DNA from: Metellina segmentata
Lineage: Eukaryota > Arthropoda > Arachnida > Araneae > Tetragnathidae
Direction: 5' to 3'
NCBI GenBank assembly: GCA_947359465.1
Contig: OX375873.1
Span: 44,612,437 to 44,676,436 of the forward strand
Length of the DNA: 64,000 nt
Position numbers and translations under genes: made by a program. The notes below the pieces were generated by a model. That model saw nothing but the letters and a program-made list of their open reading frames with translations, was not told the origin of the DNA and searched no databases. The stretch's first letter is position 1. Each line of letters starts with the position of its first letter. This document shows, one piece after another, positions 45,228 through 56,780 of this stretch.

Positions 45228-46692
45228 GATTTTCCAAAGTCTCTAATTAGATAGAATAAAAATCCCATCTGCCATAAAAAAAAACTCTTCCATTTAAGAA
45301 ATAATCTCATAAATCGCCATTTTAACGATGTTGAACAGTAGTTTTTGATGCAAGCAACTTGCTGAACCAGCATTCGAGTAATGCTGGGCTAAGGTTGCTG
45401 CTGGGATACAAGGTTATGTAATACGGTAATGCTGGTACACAAGGTTAAGTCACGAGTTGCCATACCGGTTACCAAAACCCTAGCACCTCTGTATTATCTT
45501 TAAAGAAAAGCCCTATCATACCATACCTCCAAGTTACCTCTTCCCAAACTGTCCCAGAGTGTTTTTCCATCGCACCAAACCAAATTTTCTTCTCTTGATG
45601 GCTCAAAAGTCTGTAATAAGATACAATGAAAATACCATCCGTTGTAAAACTTGTAAAACTCTTCCGTTTAAGAACTAATCAGATCCATCACCATTTTAAC
45701 GATGTTGTACAATAGTTCTCGATGCAAGCGACTTGCTGAACTTGCATTCGAGAAAATCTGGGTTAAGGTTACTGTTGGGATACAATTTTATGTAATACGG
45801 TAATGCTGGTACACAAGGTTAAGCGCCGAGTTTCCATATAGGTTACCAAAACCCTAGCACCTCTGTATTATCAACCCTATCACACCATATCTCGAAGTTG
45901 CCTCTTCCCAAATTGCCCCACCGTGTTTCCTCATCGCACCAAACCAAATTTTCTGCTCTTGATGGCTCAAAAGTCTGTAATAAGATACAATGAAAATACC
46001 ATCCGTTGTAAAACTTGTAAAACTCTTCCGTTTAAGAACTAATCAGATACATCACCATTTTAACGATGTTGTACAATAGTTCTGGATGCAAGCGACTTGC
46101 TGAACTTGCATTCGAGAAAATCTGGGTTAAGGTTACTGTTGGGATACAATTTTATGTAATACGGTAATGCTGGTACACAAGGTTAAGCGCCGAGTTTCCA
46201 TATAGGTTACCAAAACCCTAGCACCTCTGTATTATCAACCCTATCACACCATATCTCGAAGTTGCCTCTTCCCAAATTGCCCCACCGTGTTTCCTCATCG
46301 CACCAAACCAAATTTTCTGCTCTTGATGGCTCAAAAGTCTGTAATAAGATACAATGAAAATACCATCCGTTGTAAAACTTGTAAAACTCTTCCGTTTAAG
46401 AACTAATCAGATACATCACCATTTTAACGATGTTGTACAATAGTTCTGGATGCAAGCGACTTGCTGAACTTGCATTCGAGAAAAGCTGGGTTAAGGTTAC
46501 TGTTGGGATACAATTTTATGTAATACGGTAATGCTGGTACACAAGGTTAAGCGCCGAGTTTCCATATAGGTTACCAAAACCCTAGCACCTCTGTATTATC
46601 AACCCTATCACACCATATCTCGAAGTTGCCTCTTCCCAAATTGCCCCAGAGTGTTTCCCCATCGCACCAAACCAAATTTTCTGCTTTTGATG
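45228..46692 (+). repeat. 364-bp tandem array, four copies
   Basis: TTTAACGATGTT starts at 45321, 45695, 46059 and 46423, giving spacings of 374, 364 and 364. Each unit contains GACTTGCTGAAC, GGTAATGCTGGTACACAAGG, CAAAACCCTAGCACCTCTGT and GCACCAAACCAAATTTTC. The third and fourth copies are nearly identical, the second is close, and the first is clearly older. The array ends within GATGGCT at 46692. Confidence 0.95.
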
Positions 46693-47250
46693 GCTCCCCA
46701 CCACAGCCACCGCCACATGCATCAGGCAATGCTCACCTGTCCCTTTCGCCTCCCAACTTCAACTCCAATCACCCGTTCCCAACTACCCAACAAGACTTCG
46801 ACGCAGCCCTTCATTACCACCTAACCCTTGTTGCAACCCCATTAATCAACCGGCAACGTGACAACAAGGCCTCACGTCGGGAAGAGAGCCGCTGCCCACC
46901 CATTCGGACAACCCGTTCACACACGGATTCCTGTTAACGTTTCGCACTTCGCTGACTGTGTGGCAAAAAGGCATAAACGGTTTGGTGGAAGGGGTGCTGG
47001 AACATAAAAAAAAGCTGTTCCCTCAAAGTGGGGACTCAAGTAAAATCCACGCTCAAATTTAATCGCTAATGATATGAGTGAAGAAAATTAATTTTCGTAA
47101 AGTTTCAACCCTCTGGGATTGCCCTGGCGCTTAAGGTGATGAATTAAAAGGCGGTGGGGGAGTGCATTTAATTAAACCGCTTTGATAGATCGTTGCTGCA
47201 TGGGCAGTGGTGGTTTGACGCTGCGTCTTACCTATTGGAGTCTAGAATAG
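46693..47250. other. Base-balanced unique block after the array
   Basis: A C-rich start (CCCCACCACAGCCACCGCC) gives a proline-rich frame (46626-46937) that begins inside the satellite and has no known motif. It is probably non-coding. Confidence 0.3.
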
Positions 47251-48030
47251 GGTGTTGGGAAAGACGCGGAATAAGAGATTCGTTCTAAAAAACGAACATT
47301 TTTTGCCTGTCAAAATGAACTTGAAGTCTTATGATGAGGAACATTATCACAGAGAAGTACGAGATGTGTTTTCATACGCAGCATACATATTTTTAATTTA
47401 TTCTGAAATAGCAGGCATGCAGGAAATTGAAAAGACAGTTAGAGGAATAATTTCCTTAATTTTTTCTTCGAACTCTTTAATAATTATATTGATTGTCCAG
47501 AATTACCATCCAACATTGTCTACCGCAAGATTCTCACTATAAGAGAGATCCAAAGTTTTATATAATATTCCGTTTCCTCAATCGGAACAATCATAGGTAG
47601 TGAGGGGGCCGAATTGCCCACTGGCTAAGTCCCGCCTACGTGGTTGGAGACCTGGTCGCTGGAAATTGCTTTGGATTCAAATAGTGTACTGTATGAGGTA
47701 CTAGAGATAGCTACTAGGTTTAAAGTAATATTTATTTACAATTAATAAATTATTTACACAATGATTTGGATTGGGGCGATCCCCTTTTCCATACAAGAAG
47801 CTGGGAGCACAGTAATACGTCCGATGAGTTCAAATGTTATCTCCAGACAGGATATATTTTGGTAAAACTATCGCCTCATTGGCGAGCTTCTAGCTCGCCA
47901 ATTCAACCATACACACCAGGCTCAAACAGGCAGAATAATCATTAAACAGTTTTCATAATTTATATAACACTTATTTTGATCTATTTAATAAACCATTGCC
48001 TGCTTTAAGGTAGCGATGCAGCCGCCAACT
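47251..48030. other. Unrecognised sequence with a hairpin
   Basis: A possible SINE-like scrap lies at 47600-47690 (GGTTGGAGACCTGGTCGCTG) but cannot be paired into a tRNA shape. The perfect hairpin at 47878-47902 is listed separately. Confidence 0.4.
47878..47902. repeat. 25-bp perfect hairpin
   Basis: Arms ATTGGCGAGCT and AGCTCGCCAAT pair over 11 positions around a TCT loop. Confidence 0.85.
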
Positions 48031-48089
48031 GCCACTGGCGTCGACGATAGTTTGACTGTCGCCGCCTAACTAGTGGCGTACGTAACCAA

Positions 48090-48783
48090 ATGCATATTTA
48101 CACACACGGCTGTTTTTCTACCGTTTAGAGTAGTTTTGTTCAGTGTGTATTTTCTCGTATGTGTATTACAGTTGTTTTAGCATCAATTGGTTTTTTCTAT
48201 TGTGAACATGAGTGTACAAAATATCGATAACGAAATTTTAATTGCATTAATTCAGGAAAGACCTGTTGTGTGGGATAAAACCCTCGGCATATTTAAGAAC
48301 AGAAACGCTTGGCATGAAGTTTGACATTGATATGTTGGACGAAAAAAGAGAGAAACTATTTTTCTATGTCCATACTATCTCACATATACGTACTAGACAG
48401 TGTAGGGGTCGTAAAAAATTTCGTGTAATTCTGTCCCAACTCATCAAACAACGTGTAGAAAGTTTGAATCTACTCTCTTTCATTAATTGGATGAACCCAA
48501 ATAGGTCGATTTTTCCTTCTCTTCTTTCGACGACGGAATAACCATAAAGCTAGAATTTGCTCTCTGTTCATTTAAAACTACACTATGCAATAAATAATTT
48601 AAATAACACAGTTAAACTAAAGTAAATTTATTTGATGATCAAATTACACTGCCGACAGTCAGCTGACTCGTATGACGGCGACGTAGATTTTACCGCTCTC
48701 TGTGTGTAAACGCTATATTTCTGTGAACGGCAGCGGTGAATTCTCCACCGCGGAAAAATCCGCTGTGTGTGTAACCGCCCTAA
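48090..48783 (+). mobile_element. Probable Harbinger-type element carrying a MADF gene
   Basis: The right end read inward is GGGCGGTTACACACACAGCG, then GATTTTTCCGCGG. A similar stretch at the left (TTTACACACACGGCTGTTTTT, about 48098) faces it. TAA abuts the right end (48784-48786 region). The left boundary is uncertain because GCCGCC/GCGTCG-rich sequence continues to about 48010. A MADF-domain protein next to such termini fits the second gene of PIF/Harbinger elements. Confidence 0.55.
48208..48541 (+). pseudogene. MADF/Myb-SANT-like domain gene, frameshifted
   Basis: From ATG at 48208 the frame reads MSVQNIDNEILIALIQERPV, then VWDKTLGIFKNRNAWHEV, then a stop. The L-I-x-x-I/V-x-E-R-P-x-x-W-D-K, Y/F-K-N-R, A-W-x-E/K-V pattern is the first half of a MADF domain. 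The rest (DIDMLDEKREKLFFYVHTIS, then RQCRGRKKFRVILSQLIKQR) continues in another frame after about 48315. A one- or two-base indel therefore splits the domain. Such proteins act as DNA-binding partners of Harbinger transposases, or as host transcription factors. The context favours transposon origin. Confidence 0.6.
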
Positions 48784-48789
48784 TGGTGC

Positions 48790-49660
48790 AAAATTGACAA
48801 TTTCACCATGTTGTATGATGGTAATTCTATATATGATCAATTTTTTATCAATAAATGAAGTCCAAGTAGGCCAGTGTTTCACCTATTTTTACTTAGTAAC
48901 TAGGAAACCGTTTGTATGAAAATTAATTTTCGATTTAATACAATACGCTTAAGTAAATTATAAAAAATTAAGTCAATTTACTGTAAGATTTTTTAGCTAT
49001 TATGCTACTAAATTGTCTGGTATCACTTTTTGGTGTGTTTGAGTTTCATGGTCCAAGATCCGGTAGCTGATGAGCTAGCTGTGTCACGTATTGGTCTTAA
49101 TCCAGACAGTCACTTTAAGTAAAAACAACTATAATATCCTTTACTAACAAAGAATATTCGTTATCCAGTATATATTGACAAAAATATCATATTTTCAATA
49201 AGAACTAAATAAAAATTTTATTAGTTTCATACTACTACTAACAAATATCCAGTATTTTAATGTTTACCAATTGAAAATTGGTAAACATTAATCTTGAATT
49301 TTCTACAGATAAATATATTTTTAAAGTTTTGAAATCAGAAAACTCAATTTTTAGAATAGATAAGAATATACAACACATAAGACACTTCCGCTTTTAAGCA
49401 GAAGCGTTATAATATGAAGTATTACAATCAATGTTTAGAGCCGCTACTGTCGATAGATTCTCTCTTGACTTTTCAACAATTCGCAATAAGTTTTCCTTGT
49501 GGAAAAATTGTGCTAATTTGTTTGAAGTTTTCATGATTATGATCTAATTTTTCAAAAAGTGTAAAATAAATTACTACTTGTGAATCATGGAATTGAAACC
49601 TAATGACCTGAGCCACGGAGAACTTAGATACAACAATAACACTGTAAATATGTATACATT
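48790..49660. other. AT-rich stretch with one hairpin
   Basis: Nothing recognised apart from the palindrome at 49257-49291. Confidence 0.5.
49257..49291. repeat. 35-bp perfect hairpin
   Basis: Arms TTAATGTTTACCAATT and AATTGGTAAACATTAA match at all 16 positions around a GAA loop. Confidence 0.9.
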
Positions 49661-49664
49661 TTGA

Positions 49665-49845
49665 TAACTAGAGTTTATCATAAAGTAGAGTGATGATTAA
49701 CTAGAGTTTATCATAAAGTAGAGTGATGATTAACTAGAGTTTATCATAAAGTAGAGTGATGATTAATTAGAGTTTATCATAAAGTAGAGTGATTAAATAG
49801 AGTTTATCATAAAGTAGAGTGTGTGATGATTAACTAGAGTTTCTC
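49665..49845 (+). repeat. 33-bp minisatellite, five to six copies
   Basis: TAACTAGAGTTTATCATAAA and its continuation AGTAGAGTGATGAT start at 49665, 49698, 49731 and 49764. A 30-bp variant starts at 49794 and a final partial unit at 49831. The units are head-to-tail without spacers. Confidence 0.93.
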
Positions 49846-50194
49846 TAAAATTATTTAAATGCTTTTGGTTTTAGAAATAATAACACCCTAAAGTAAATTC
49901 TCATGTGCAATTAACACAGCTAGTAACAACCAGGCCCAACCAAAGATTATACAAGTTATGATGTCGGAAAATATTGACATTCTCAAACAATAGCCTCTCA
50001 TTTTTTTTAAACTTCACACAACCAATCTACGCAGTGTGTCCATAAAAATCCACTTTTACCTGTCCTAAGGACGGGGAATAAGGGAGACATCTGCGGTGCC
50101 AAAACGTTAATTATCAGAGACCTTACACGAGCAGGACCATCTTATTTTTAAAAACTCAAACATTACTGTATCAATAATCCCACCAAACCGTTCA

Positions 50195-50930
50195 CTTCTA
50201 CACAAAAAAAAAGTTGTGTTTAGCTTCTGACCTTTTGGAGATTATATTTCACATTTAGATCAATTAAATGCACAGTGGGGCTTGTTTCTAGCTTCCGTGG
50301 GAAAAAATACTCAAAAGACACAAGTGCGTGTGCATATATTGTGTTAACAGCATCCATTTAAAACGGCAGTTCCTTGCGTTGAAGTTAATTTTCATTTTCT
50401 TTAACAAATTAAATCGAAGTTAATTCACTTTGATTCATTGCACTAATGTTTCATAGTTTAAGGAATAGAATCTTCTAATGAGTCATAGAGTACTTAGGTT
50501 GAACAGGGGAAAAAAGTGAGCAATTTGTGCATTTTTATCGGCATTAACTACATCTTAACTTAAACCTCCTCTGAGATGATTCAAGCTCTCTCGTTTAAAA
50601 GAACTAATTATTCTCTCTAAGGTAAATGTTTCGAGACCGAAAGCCAGTCAGACATCTTAATTGTGAGCCAAAAAATTATGTAAAGTGATAATTTCATCAA
50701 ACCATTCTCTTCCACAAAATAAAGTTGTGTTTGCTACTGGTCTTTTTGAGATTATATTTCACATTTAGATCAATTAAATGCACAGCGGGACATTTGTTTC
50801 TAGCTTCCGTGGGAAAAAATTCCTCAAAAGACGCATGCGAGTTCGCATAATATTGTGTCAACAGCGGCGTATTAAAACGGCAGTGCCTCACATTGCAGTT
50901 AATTTTCACTTTCATTAACCATTTCGGCCG
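50195..50930 (+). repeat. Direct duplication, 510-bp offset, with a strongly conserved core
   Basis: The core GAGATTATATTTCACATTTA, continuing GATCAATTAAATGCACAG, starts at 50238 and at 50748 and is identical. Flanking words (TTCTAGCTTCCGTGGGAAAA, TATTGTGT-AACAGC, AAAACGGCAGT, GTTAATTTTCA) keep order but differ more. The copies span about 50195-50405 and 50695-50930. The minus-strand frame at 50697-50933 is not open in the other copy, so coding is unlikely. Confidence 0.9.
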
Positions 50931-50939
50931 CAAAAGCCG

Positions 50940-51500
50940 GCAAATAAAATTTGATTAATTGCCCAATTCTCCTTTTGTTGTAGAATTTTTGCGAGGTACA
51001 CACACAATTATCTCGTGCTGCAAAAGCGTATTTTTGTTTTGTCTTAGAGACGAGTACAAAGCTCCATTTGTGGGGGGATGGAGAGATGGGGCGAGTACCC
51101 GAATGTCCCGAATAATTTCTTAATGAATCATTGTTGTGAACGACGATGCGAGACAGCGTACTGGACGCGGAGAACTAACAAATGAATACTTTTAGAATAG
51201 TTCCCTGTGTTCTTCAGCACTGCATAATGAAAAGTGTCGCATTTTTCATTCCGGGCTGGAGGCAAAGACATTGTTGGTTCACGCAGGACACAAATAAATG
51301 CGAAAAGCATCGTAACGAATGGATGGAAGGTTCTCGAGGGCTTTCAATTTCTCGACTGTGGGGATGTAGAATCCATCATATCTATCAATTACACTGCTAG
51401 AATACTTTTTTTTGACTGTACTATCTTTTCAAAACAAAATTCTGATAAAATCCTACTTTAAAATGTCTAGTTGATTTGGTTATTTTTTTATTCTATATCT
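50940..51500. other. Unrecognised sequence
   Basis: Partly balanced, with overlapping frames on both strands around 51128-51461 and no motif. Confidence 0.4.
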
Positions 51501-51509
51501 ATAAAACTT

Positions 51510-52180
51510 TTATTTTATGTGTATTCCTTTTACTTGACGATGTGTCTGTTGCAACTGCACCAAGTGTGGCTCTTTGCAGCATAAAACCCAATCTAACTAA
51601 CCATAAATCAATCTAAATATTCGTGAAATTAAAATCACTGATTGATTTGGTTACTTCTTACGTAAGTTATAGCGAAGGAGGAAAAGGGTCTTAGAAGGTT
51701 TGACCACTGTGCTAGCTACTTGTGAATTGTAGACGGGACAGGATCAATTCATGTAACTTACCCTTGGATGTATTTTTCTATTATGTTTCAATAAAACCTA
51801 TTTTGTGTGTATTCCTTTCTGTACTTGACGATGCGTTTCCTACAGCTGCGCCTAATGTGTCTATAGCATAAAACCCAATCGAACTAACCATAAATCAATC
51901 TAAATATTCGTGAAATTAAATTAATTGATTAATTTGGTTATTTCTTACATAAGTTATAGCGAAGGAGGAAGGGGGTCTTAGAAGGTTTGACCACTGTGCT
52001 TGCTACTTGTGAATTATATTTGGAACAGGATCAATTCCTGTAACTTACCCTTGGATGTATTTTTCTGTTCTATTTCAATAAAACCTATTTTGTGTGTTTT
52101 CTTTTACTTGACGATGTGTTTCTTACAGCTGCGCCTAATGTGTCTCTTTATAGAATAAAACCCAATCTTACTAAACGTAA
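51510..52180 (+). repeat. ~287-bp tandem array, about 2.3 copies
   Basis: ACTTGACGATG starts at 51532, 51823 and 52106. Between them, ACCATAAATCAATCTAAATA, TTCGTGAAATTAAA, AGTTATAGCGAAGGAGGAA and TTTGACCACTGTGCT recur in order. A diverged single segment of the same unit appears at 57183-57262. Confidence 0.92.
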
Positions 52181-52259
52181 AATAACATGAATCTTCTTGA
52201 AATTAAAATGCTGAAAGTACGTCAGTTCTAAATCTGTTAATATGGCAAATTTATAACGC

Positions 52260-52960
52260 ATTCTTTTCCACAGAATTCATTCACTTTCCCTGAGATACAA
52301 ATTGTAATGCAGAAGGGGCTACAGAAAATCAGAGTTCCCAGACGTATCGCTGAATTGTAATGAAAATCAGCCATTGTCTCCAACGAACAATCTAAAAGGC
52401 AGCCGCAAGAACATTCGGATCCATTTCATAATCATGTCGATACTGCTCACTTTGAGATAAACTTCATTCCCCCAGCAGCCGGGAGCAAGAATCGGCGGGT
52501 GGCAATTCCGAGAATTGATTAAATCAGAGTTTCGACCAGTAACCCGATTTTCGACATACCACCCCACAAGCCCCGTCTATTGGCAGAGCAGCTTGGCCCC
52601 CGGGTGCAGAAGTCGCAGCAATTAGTTCCCCTTTATTACGTAGTCAGCAAGCTGATTGGGCTGATACATAGATGTTCTCCGCGGTCGGTCCACAAACACA
52701 CACAGACCGGTCCGACCGATGGCCTCGCTTGCTGAGGTTAAAATTTTAATCCACTCGTTGGTGCTCGGCCGGGAAACGTTATCCCTCAGAAGCAGCTTGA
52801 CGTACAGGACTCCTGTTGACTGATAAACTGAGATCCGAGTGAATTAATTCTGATTAATAAGCTTAAAACATTTCAGGGGGGTTGAAAAAGGTAGTTAAGC
52901 TATGGGATCGAACGATATCGGATTTGATATTGACCAGTTGCGCTCCAACGAATCCAGAAG
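52260..52960. other. Base-balanced unique block, strongest regulatory candidate
   Basis: About 700 bp of non-repetitive sequence inside AT-rich DNA, containing a near-palindromic CGGTCGGTCC...GGTCCGACCG pair (about 52682-52718) and TAATTA-type cores (GTGAATTAATTCTGATTAAT at about 52840). The 66-codon minus-strand frame at 52367-52567 has no motif. The length and texture are what one expects of a conserved non-coding element; this is inference. Confidence 0.3.
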
Positions 52961-54232
52961 ATTGTTTGGAGTCGAGGTAAAATTAATGATTGATAGGAAG
53001 CGGGGATGAAATGATAAAAACCTATAAGTGTGGCAGTCAAACATAGCTCACACATTTATCATCGATTTGGACATTTCATTGATGTTAGAATTAAATAGTG
53101 ATTGATAAACTATTGAGTAGTTTATGTCATATTAATCATGTAACTATGAATGTGAGCAAAGTGAAACTGTAGATGCTATGACGTTTCATTGGCTGACAAG
53201 TGTAAAACAAATTACAAATTTCAGGATAAGAGTCTATTAGTCTTTCTAATCCAAAATGTAACCTTTAGACTTGTGAAGTGCACCGTCATTTTTTTGATGA
53301 AAGTTAGATTTCTTGACAAACACTCTTGAGAAACCCATAAAAAATGAGTAAATGCATGTTATTTATTCTGATTTTATGAATAAGTTGGTATTGCTATGCA
53401 CATAATGAAAATACTCTTATATTAATAATTGATATATTTAGTAAATGCAAGTTGCTATCAACAATTGTAACAATGGTAGAAAATTTAAATTTCTTATTGC
53501 TTGAAAATCTACTAAATGTCTGAAGATTTCATTAGTGCATGCTCGGAATATGAGAAACTAATTAAACTTTTATCATTCATCTCTCATTTCAATGGAATTC
53601 TGCGACGTAAAATAAGTTACAGATATAATGAACTTGGAGTCGCAGTCTCGTGGTCAAAAAAGAAAGCAAAATAATGAAATTGCTGAGTATGACTGTTTTT
53701 GAATATTTCTAACGTGTGTATTATTGGATGTTCCATCTTTCAAGATTTGAAAATTTTAATAAACCACTAAGTTTCCCCGGTTGTATATCGTCAAAAGGTT
53801 TTTAGCTAATTGTTCTTAAATTCGGGATTTCATACTAAAATAATTAAAAGCGTAACTAATGTAAAAATTATTAAAAATTCGAAAGAAGAAAATTTAAAGG
53901 TTTATTTGTTTTTACCATTTCAGCAAAGAATAATATAAGTGAAAAAGAATGATAAATACCCATCGACTTTAGATAATATTGTCTTAAGTTTCATGATTCG
54001 TTACAAAATTCTACTAGAAAATGCTACGACGTAAATATCAAAAATACAACCTTTTTACGAAAAATCTAACGACAAAAAAAATATCGTCTGACATCATCCA
54101 AGTATAATTATGTTTTTGTACTCGTAACTTTCTGTTTTCTTTCAGTTATTTATCGTCTGCGCAGTTCAGCTCCATAGCATTATAGTCATAAATTCTTAGT
54201 GTCGACTTTTCACATTTTGACTTCAAAACATC
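52961..54232. other. AT-rich stretch, nothing recognisable
   Basis: No recognised feature. Confidence 0.55.
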
Positions 54233-54235
54233 TTA

Positions 54236-54669
54236 AGGCCGGTGCACACATCCGGTTTTTCAACGCGTGGAGTCGCTGCGGCAACTCAAGTGCGATTTGA
54301 GATACATTAGATCCAATGGAGTAGCGCACACATGCTTCCGGCGCCGCTGCGGTGACGAACGTCCAACTTGCGTGCAATTTGTACCACAGTTCCCCACGGC
54401 AGCGCACACCCTTCCCCGGTAAGAAGTATCTTTGTTTCATAAAAAATGGAATATATAAATAATAATTAATAAATATTTGTATCCAATTACGTCTATTTTG
54501 TTTCAAAATATACTTTTTTTACACCAAGTAGGCGAAATAAACACGTTATCTTCGATATAATATTTATCGCAAATGAGTACTTGCGTCATTTCACGTTTAT
54601 GTGTGCATAGTTGTGCTTAGGTGCCGTAGCGGCTCCGCACGTTGAAAAATCGGATGTGTGCACCGGGGT
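54236..54669. mobile_element. PIF/Harbinger-like MITE, copy 2, opposite orientation
   Basis: The left end is AGGCCGGTGCACACATCCGG. The right end read inward is ACCCCGGTGCACACATCCGA. TTA flanks both ends (54233-54235, 54670-54672). The interior is the reverse complement of the 20427-20872 copy; for example, a GTTTCAAAATATACTTTTT phrase here pairs with an AAAAGGTATATTTTGAAAC phrase there. Confidence 0.85.
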
Positions 54670-54672
54670 TTA

Positions 54673-56490
54673 GTCAACTTTTGGAGGGACCTGATGCGTA
54701 AAGTTATTTTCCATTGTAGAATACGCGAATCAGGTTTTTGCATTACCTTTGGCGATCATCAAAAAACCACGATTGAATCTAAAGCTTACATTAAGTTCCT
54801 AAACATAATCTTATCACCGTAGGACTTCCGTTGACAGATAATTTTATAGATAAATTTCATACTGAATTGGACACAAGACATCCGTCAATAGAAATCAAAC
54901 AACTTTAGTCTTCTGAAAAGGTAATCATCGGACTAATAGGAATGTATCTGACATAGTACTTTTCAATAGTAGTCTCTGATAAGGATAAAGAAGCTTATGA
55001 CAGTAATATATGACAGAAGTTTATGGAGTTACACTCACAACAAAAGAAATGAAGTTGTCAGATATTCTGAGTAAACATGACAGCCCTTCATCTCCAAAGT
55101 TAATACTCTGAAATTAAGAATATCTAGTGAATCTTTCATGAGTGATTGATTCGAAAGGATATTTAATCCCCCAGCTTTTAATATTCTTAAGAGCTTACAA
55201 CTTGTATGTTGTTCTCTTCAATAAAACTTTTGGTAGATTTTTATCCATAAATTGTATGATTTGTTTACTAAGTGACAGATGATATCACCAAAGACAGTGT
55301 ATCTCAAATACTTTTCACCGCAGCACCTTCTCAGAGCGCCAAAGGTTAAAGGCCCCTCAGAACTCTAAGGGAAAAGACACCTTTTCCTAGGACGCCATTG
55401 AGAGTTGATGCAATTTTTCCGAGCAGAGACGACTGCTGCAGATAATGACTGAACTTTTTTAAAGCATAACTTAACTGTATATAGTAGCTGTAGATACAAA
55501 TGTCGATGTACTGTAAAATTTGAAGTCTTTATATATAGACCTCACCAAACAAAACATGAATTTTACATATATAACCAATTCAATTCCATCTTGTTGGAAA
55601 GTATTTTACTAATTCTTGCCTAAATTATTTAAATCAAACTCAAGCAATTCTGAACATCAGATTTGGAAAAGCTTAAGGTAACCAAGCAAGCATTTTTGAT
55701 GATTGCTCATTATGTAGCATTAAATATACAGTTTAAAATACATGCGACTAAGGTTAAGAAATAACACGCATTAAAGTCTAAATTGTATCCTCTGAATTAC
55801 AAAATTCGGTTTTTGAATCTAATCGAACTTGAAAGCATTTACCATTCATCTCGCATCACCTTTAAAATATATTAAACCGCTTAAATCCTACTGAGACCAC
55901 CCTATATATAAAAATGATATTCTCAATACCATAATAATTACCAACGAAGCGTTTTGATAATTACAGATCTACGTAGCACTTAATATACAGTTCACTGTAA
56001 ACGCAGAGTAACAATTTTCATCCATTATCATACGAGAATGAAGTATGAGCAGTCGCGACGATTTAGAGGGGTGTTCTACCTGGGAGTCAGAGTATTTCTC
56101 CATGTCTTACAAGCATTATCGTAAATCATACCTAAATAAGCGCCCAGACCTAATAACACCCCCGCCGATTTATGGCTTTCACGTCATATTTCAATTTTCA
56201 TATGTTCCTGCTGATAGCGTAGCGACCTGTTTGACGTCGGCTTCCGCCATTTTGAATTCATGTCAGTACTCGCTGAAATGGAGGGTGTCGAGCTTTCAAA
56301 TGATTAAACCATAATTAATTCATCTGTGAATTGGAATTGCATAGCAACCAGATATGAAAGGAGGATCGTAAAACTCAGCTTCAAATTTAAAATGCTTTAT
56401 ACCTCTAAGGATCTACATTTTCAATTCCATAACTAAGAGTAGACTTTAAAGATTGTTGCAGTAAATTAAAGTAATCAAGACAATTATATG
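54673..56490. other. Nothing firm
   Basis: Mostly AT-rich. Balanced patches at 55310-55450 and 56040-56300 carry no motif. The 89-codon frame at 56045-56314 resembles no known family. Confidence 0.45.
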
Positions 56491-56492
56491 TA

Positions 56493-56780
56493 TATTGCGC
56501 CGACTAACAGGTCTAGTGGTCAAGGTGTTGACCTCTGGATCGAAGGTTCCTGGTTGGAATCAGGGGTCAGGGCAGGGATGCAAATTCTGCTGTCCTTTGT
56601 TAGGGGCAATGATGGTCCACCCAGTGGGTGCCCCTTCACAAGTGACCATCACTTCCGGCCTTGTAGTGGCCAAAGGACATGTTCTTAGTGACCGCCATTT
56701 GAAGTAGTGACCATTAACACTTCCGGCCTTGTTGGCCAAGGATGGTGTCCAGTGTATGGTACCAAGTGTATTATGCATAG
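56493..56780 (+). mobile_element. SINE-related copy, type-1 head with unusual body
   Basis: The head matches the type-1 SINE (A box TGGTCAAGGTG at 56517-56527; the B-box region is eroded to GGTTGGAATCA). The body is different: CACTTCCGGCCTTG plus TGGCCAA occurs twice (about 56649 and 56719). Frames on both strands are incidental. Confidence 0.65.

Noticed and set aside
46626..46937. 103-codon proline-rich frame
   Set aside because: It begins inside the 364-bp satellite unit and has no family resemblance or splice context.
49665..49845. CRISPR-like regular repeats
   Set aside because: The 33-bp units are head-to-tail with no unique spacers, in an animal genome; this is a minisatellite.
50697..50933. 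78-codon minus-strand frame
   Set aside because: The paralogous block at 50195-50405 has stops in the same frame, so constraint is not on a protein.
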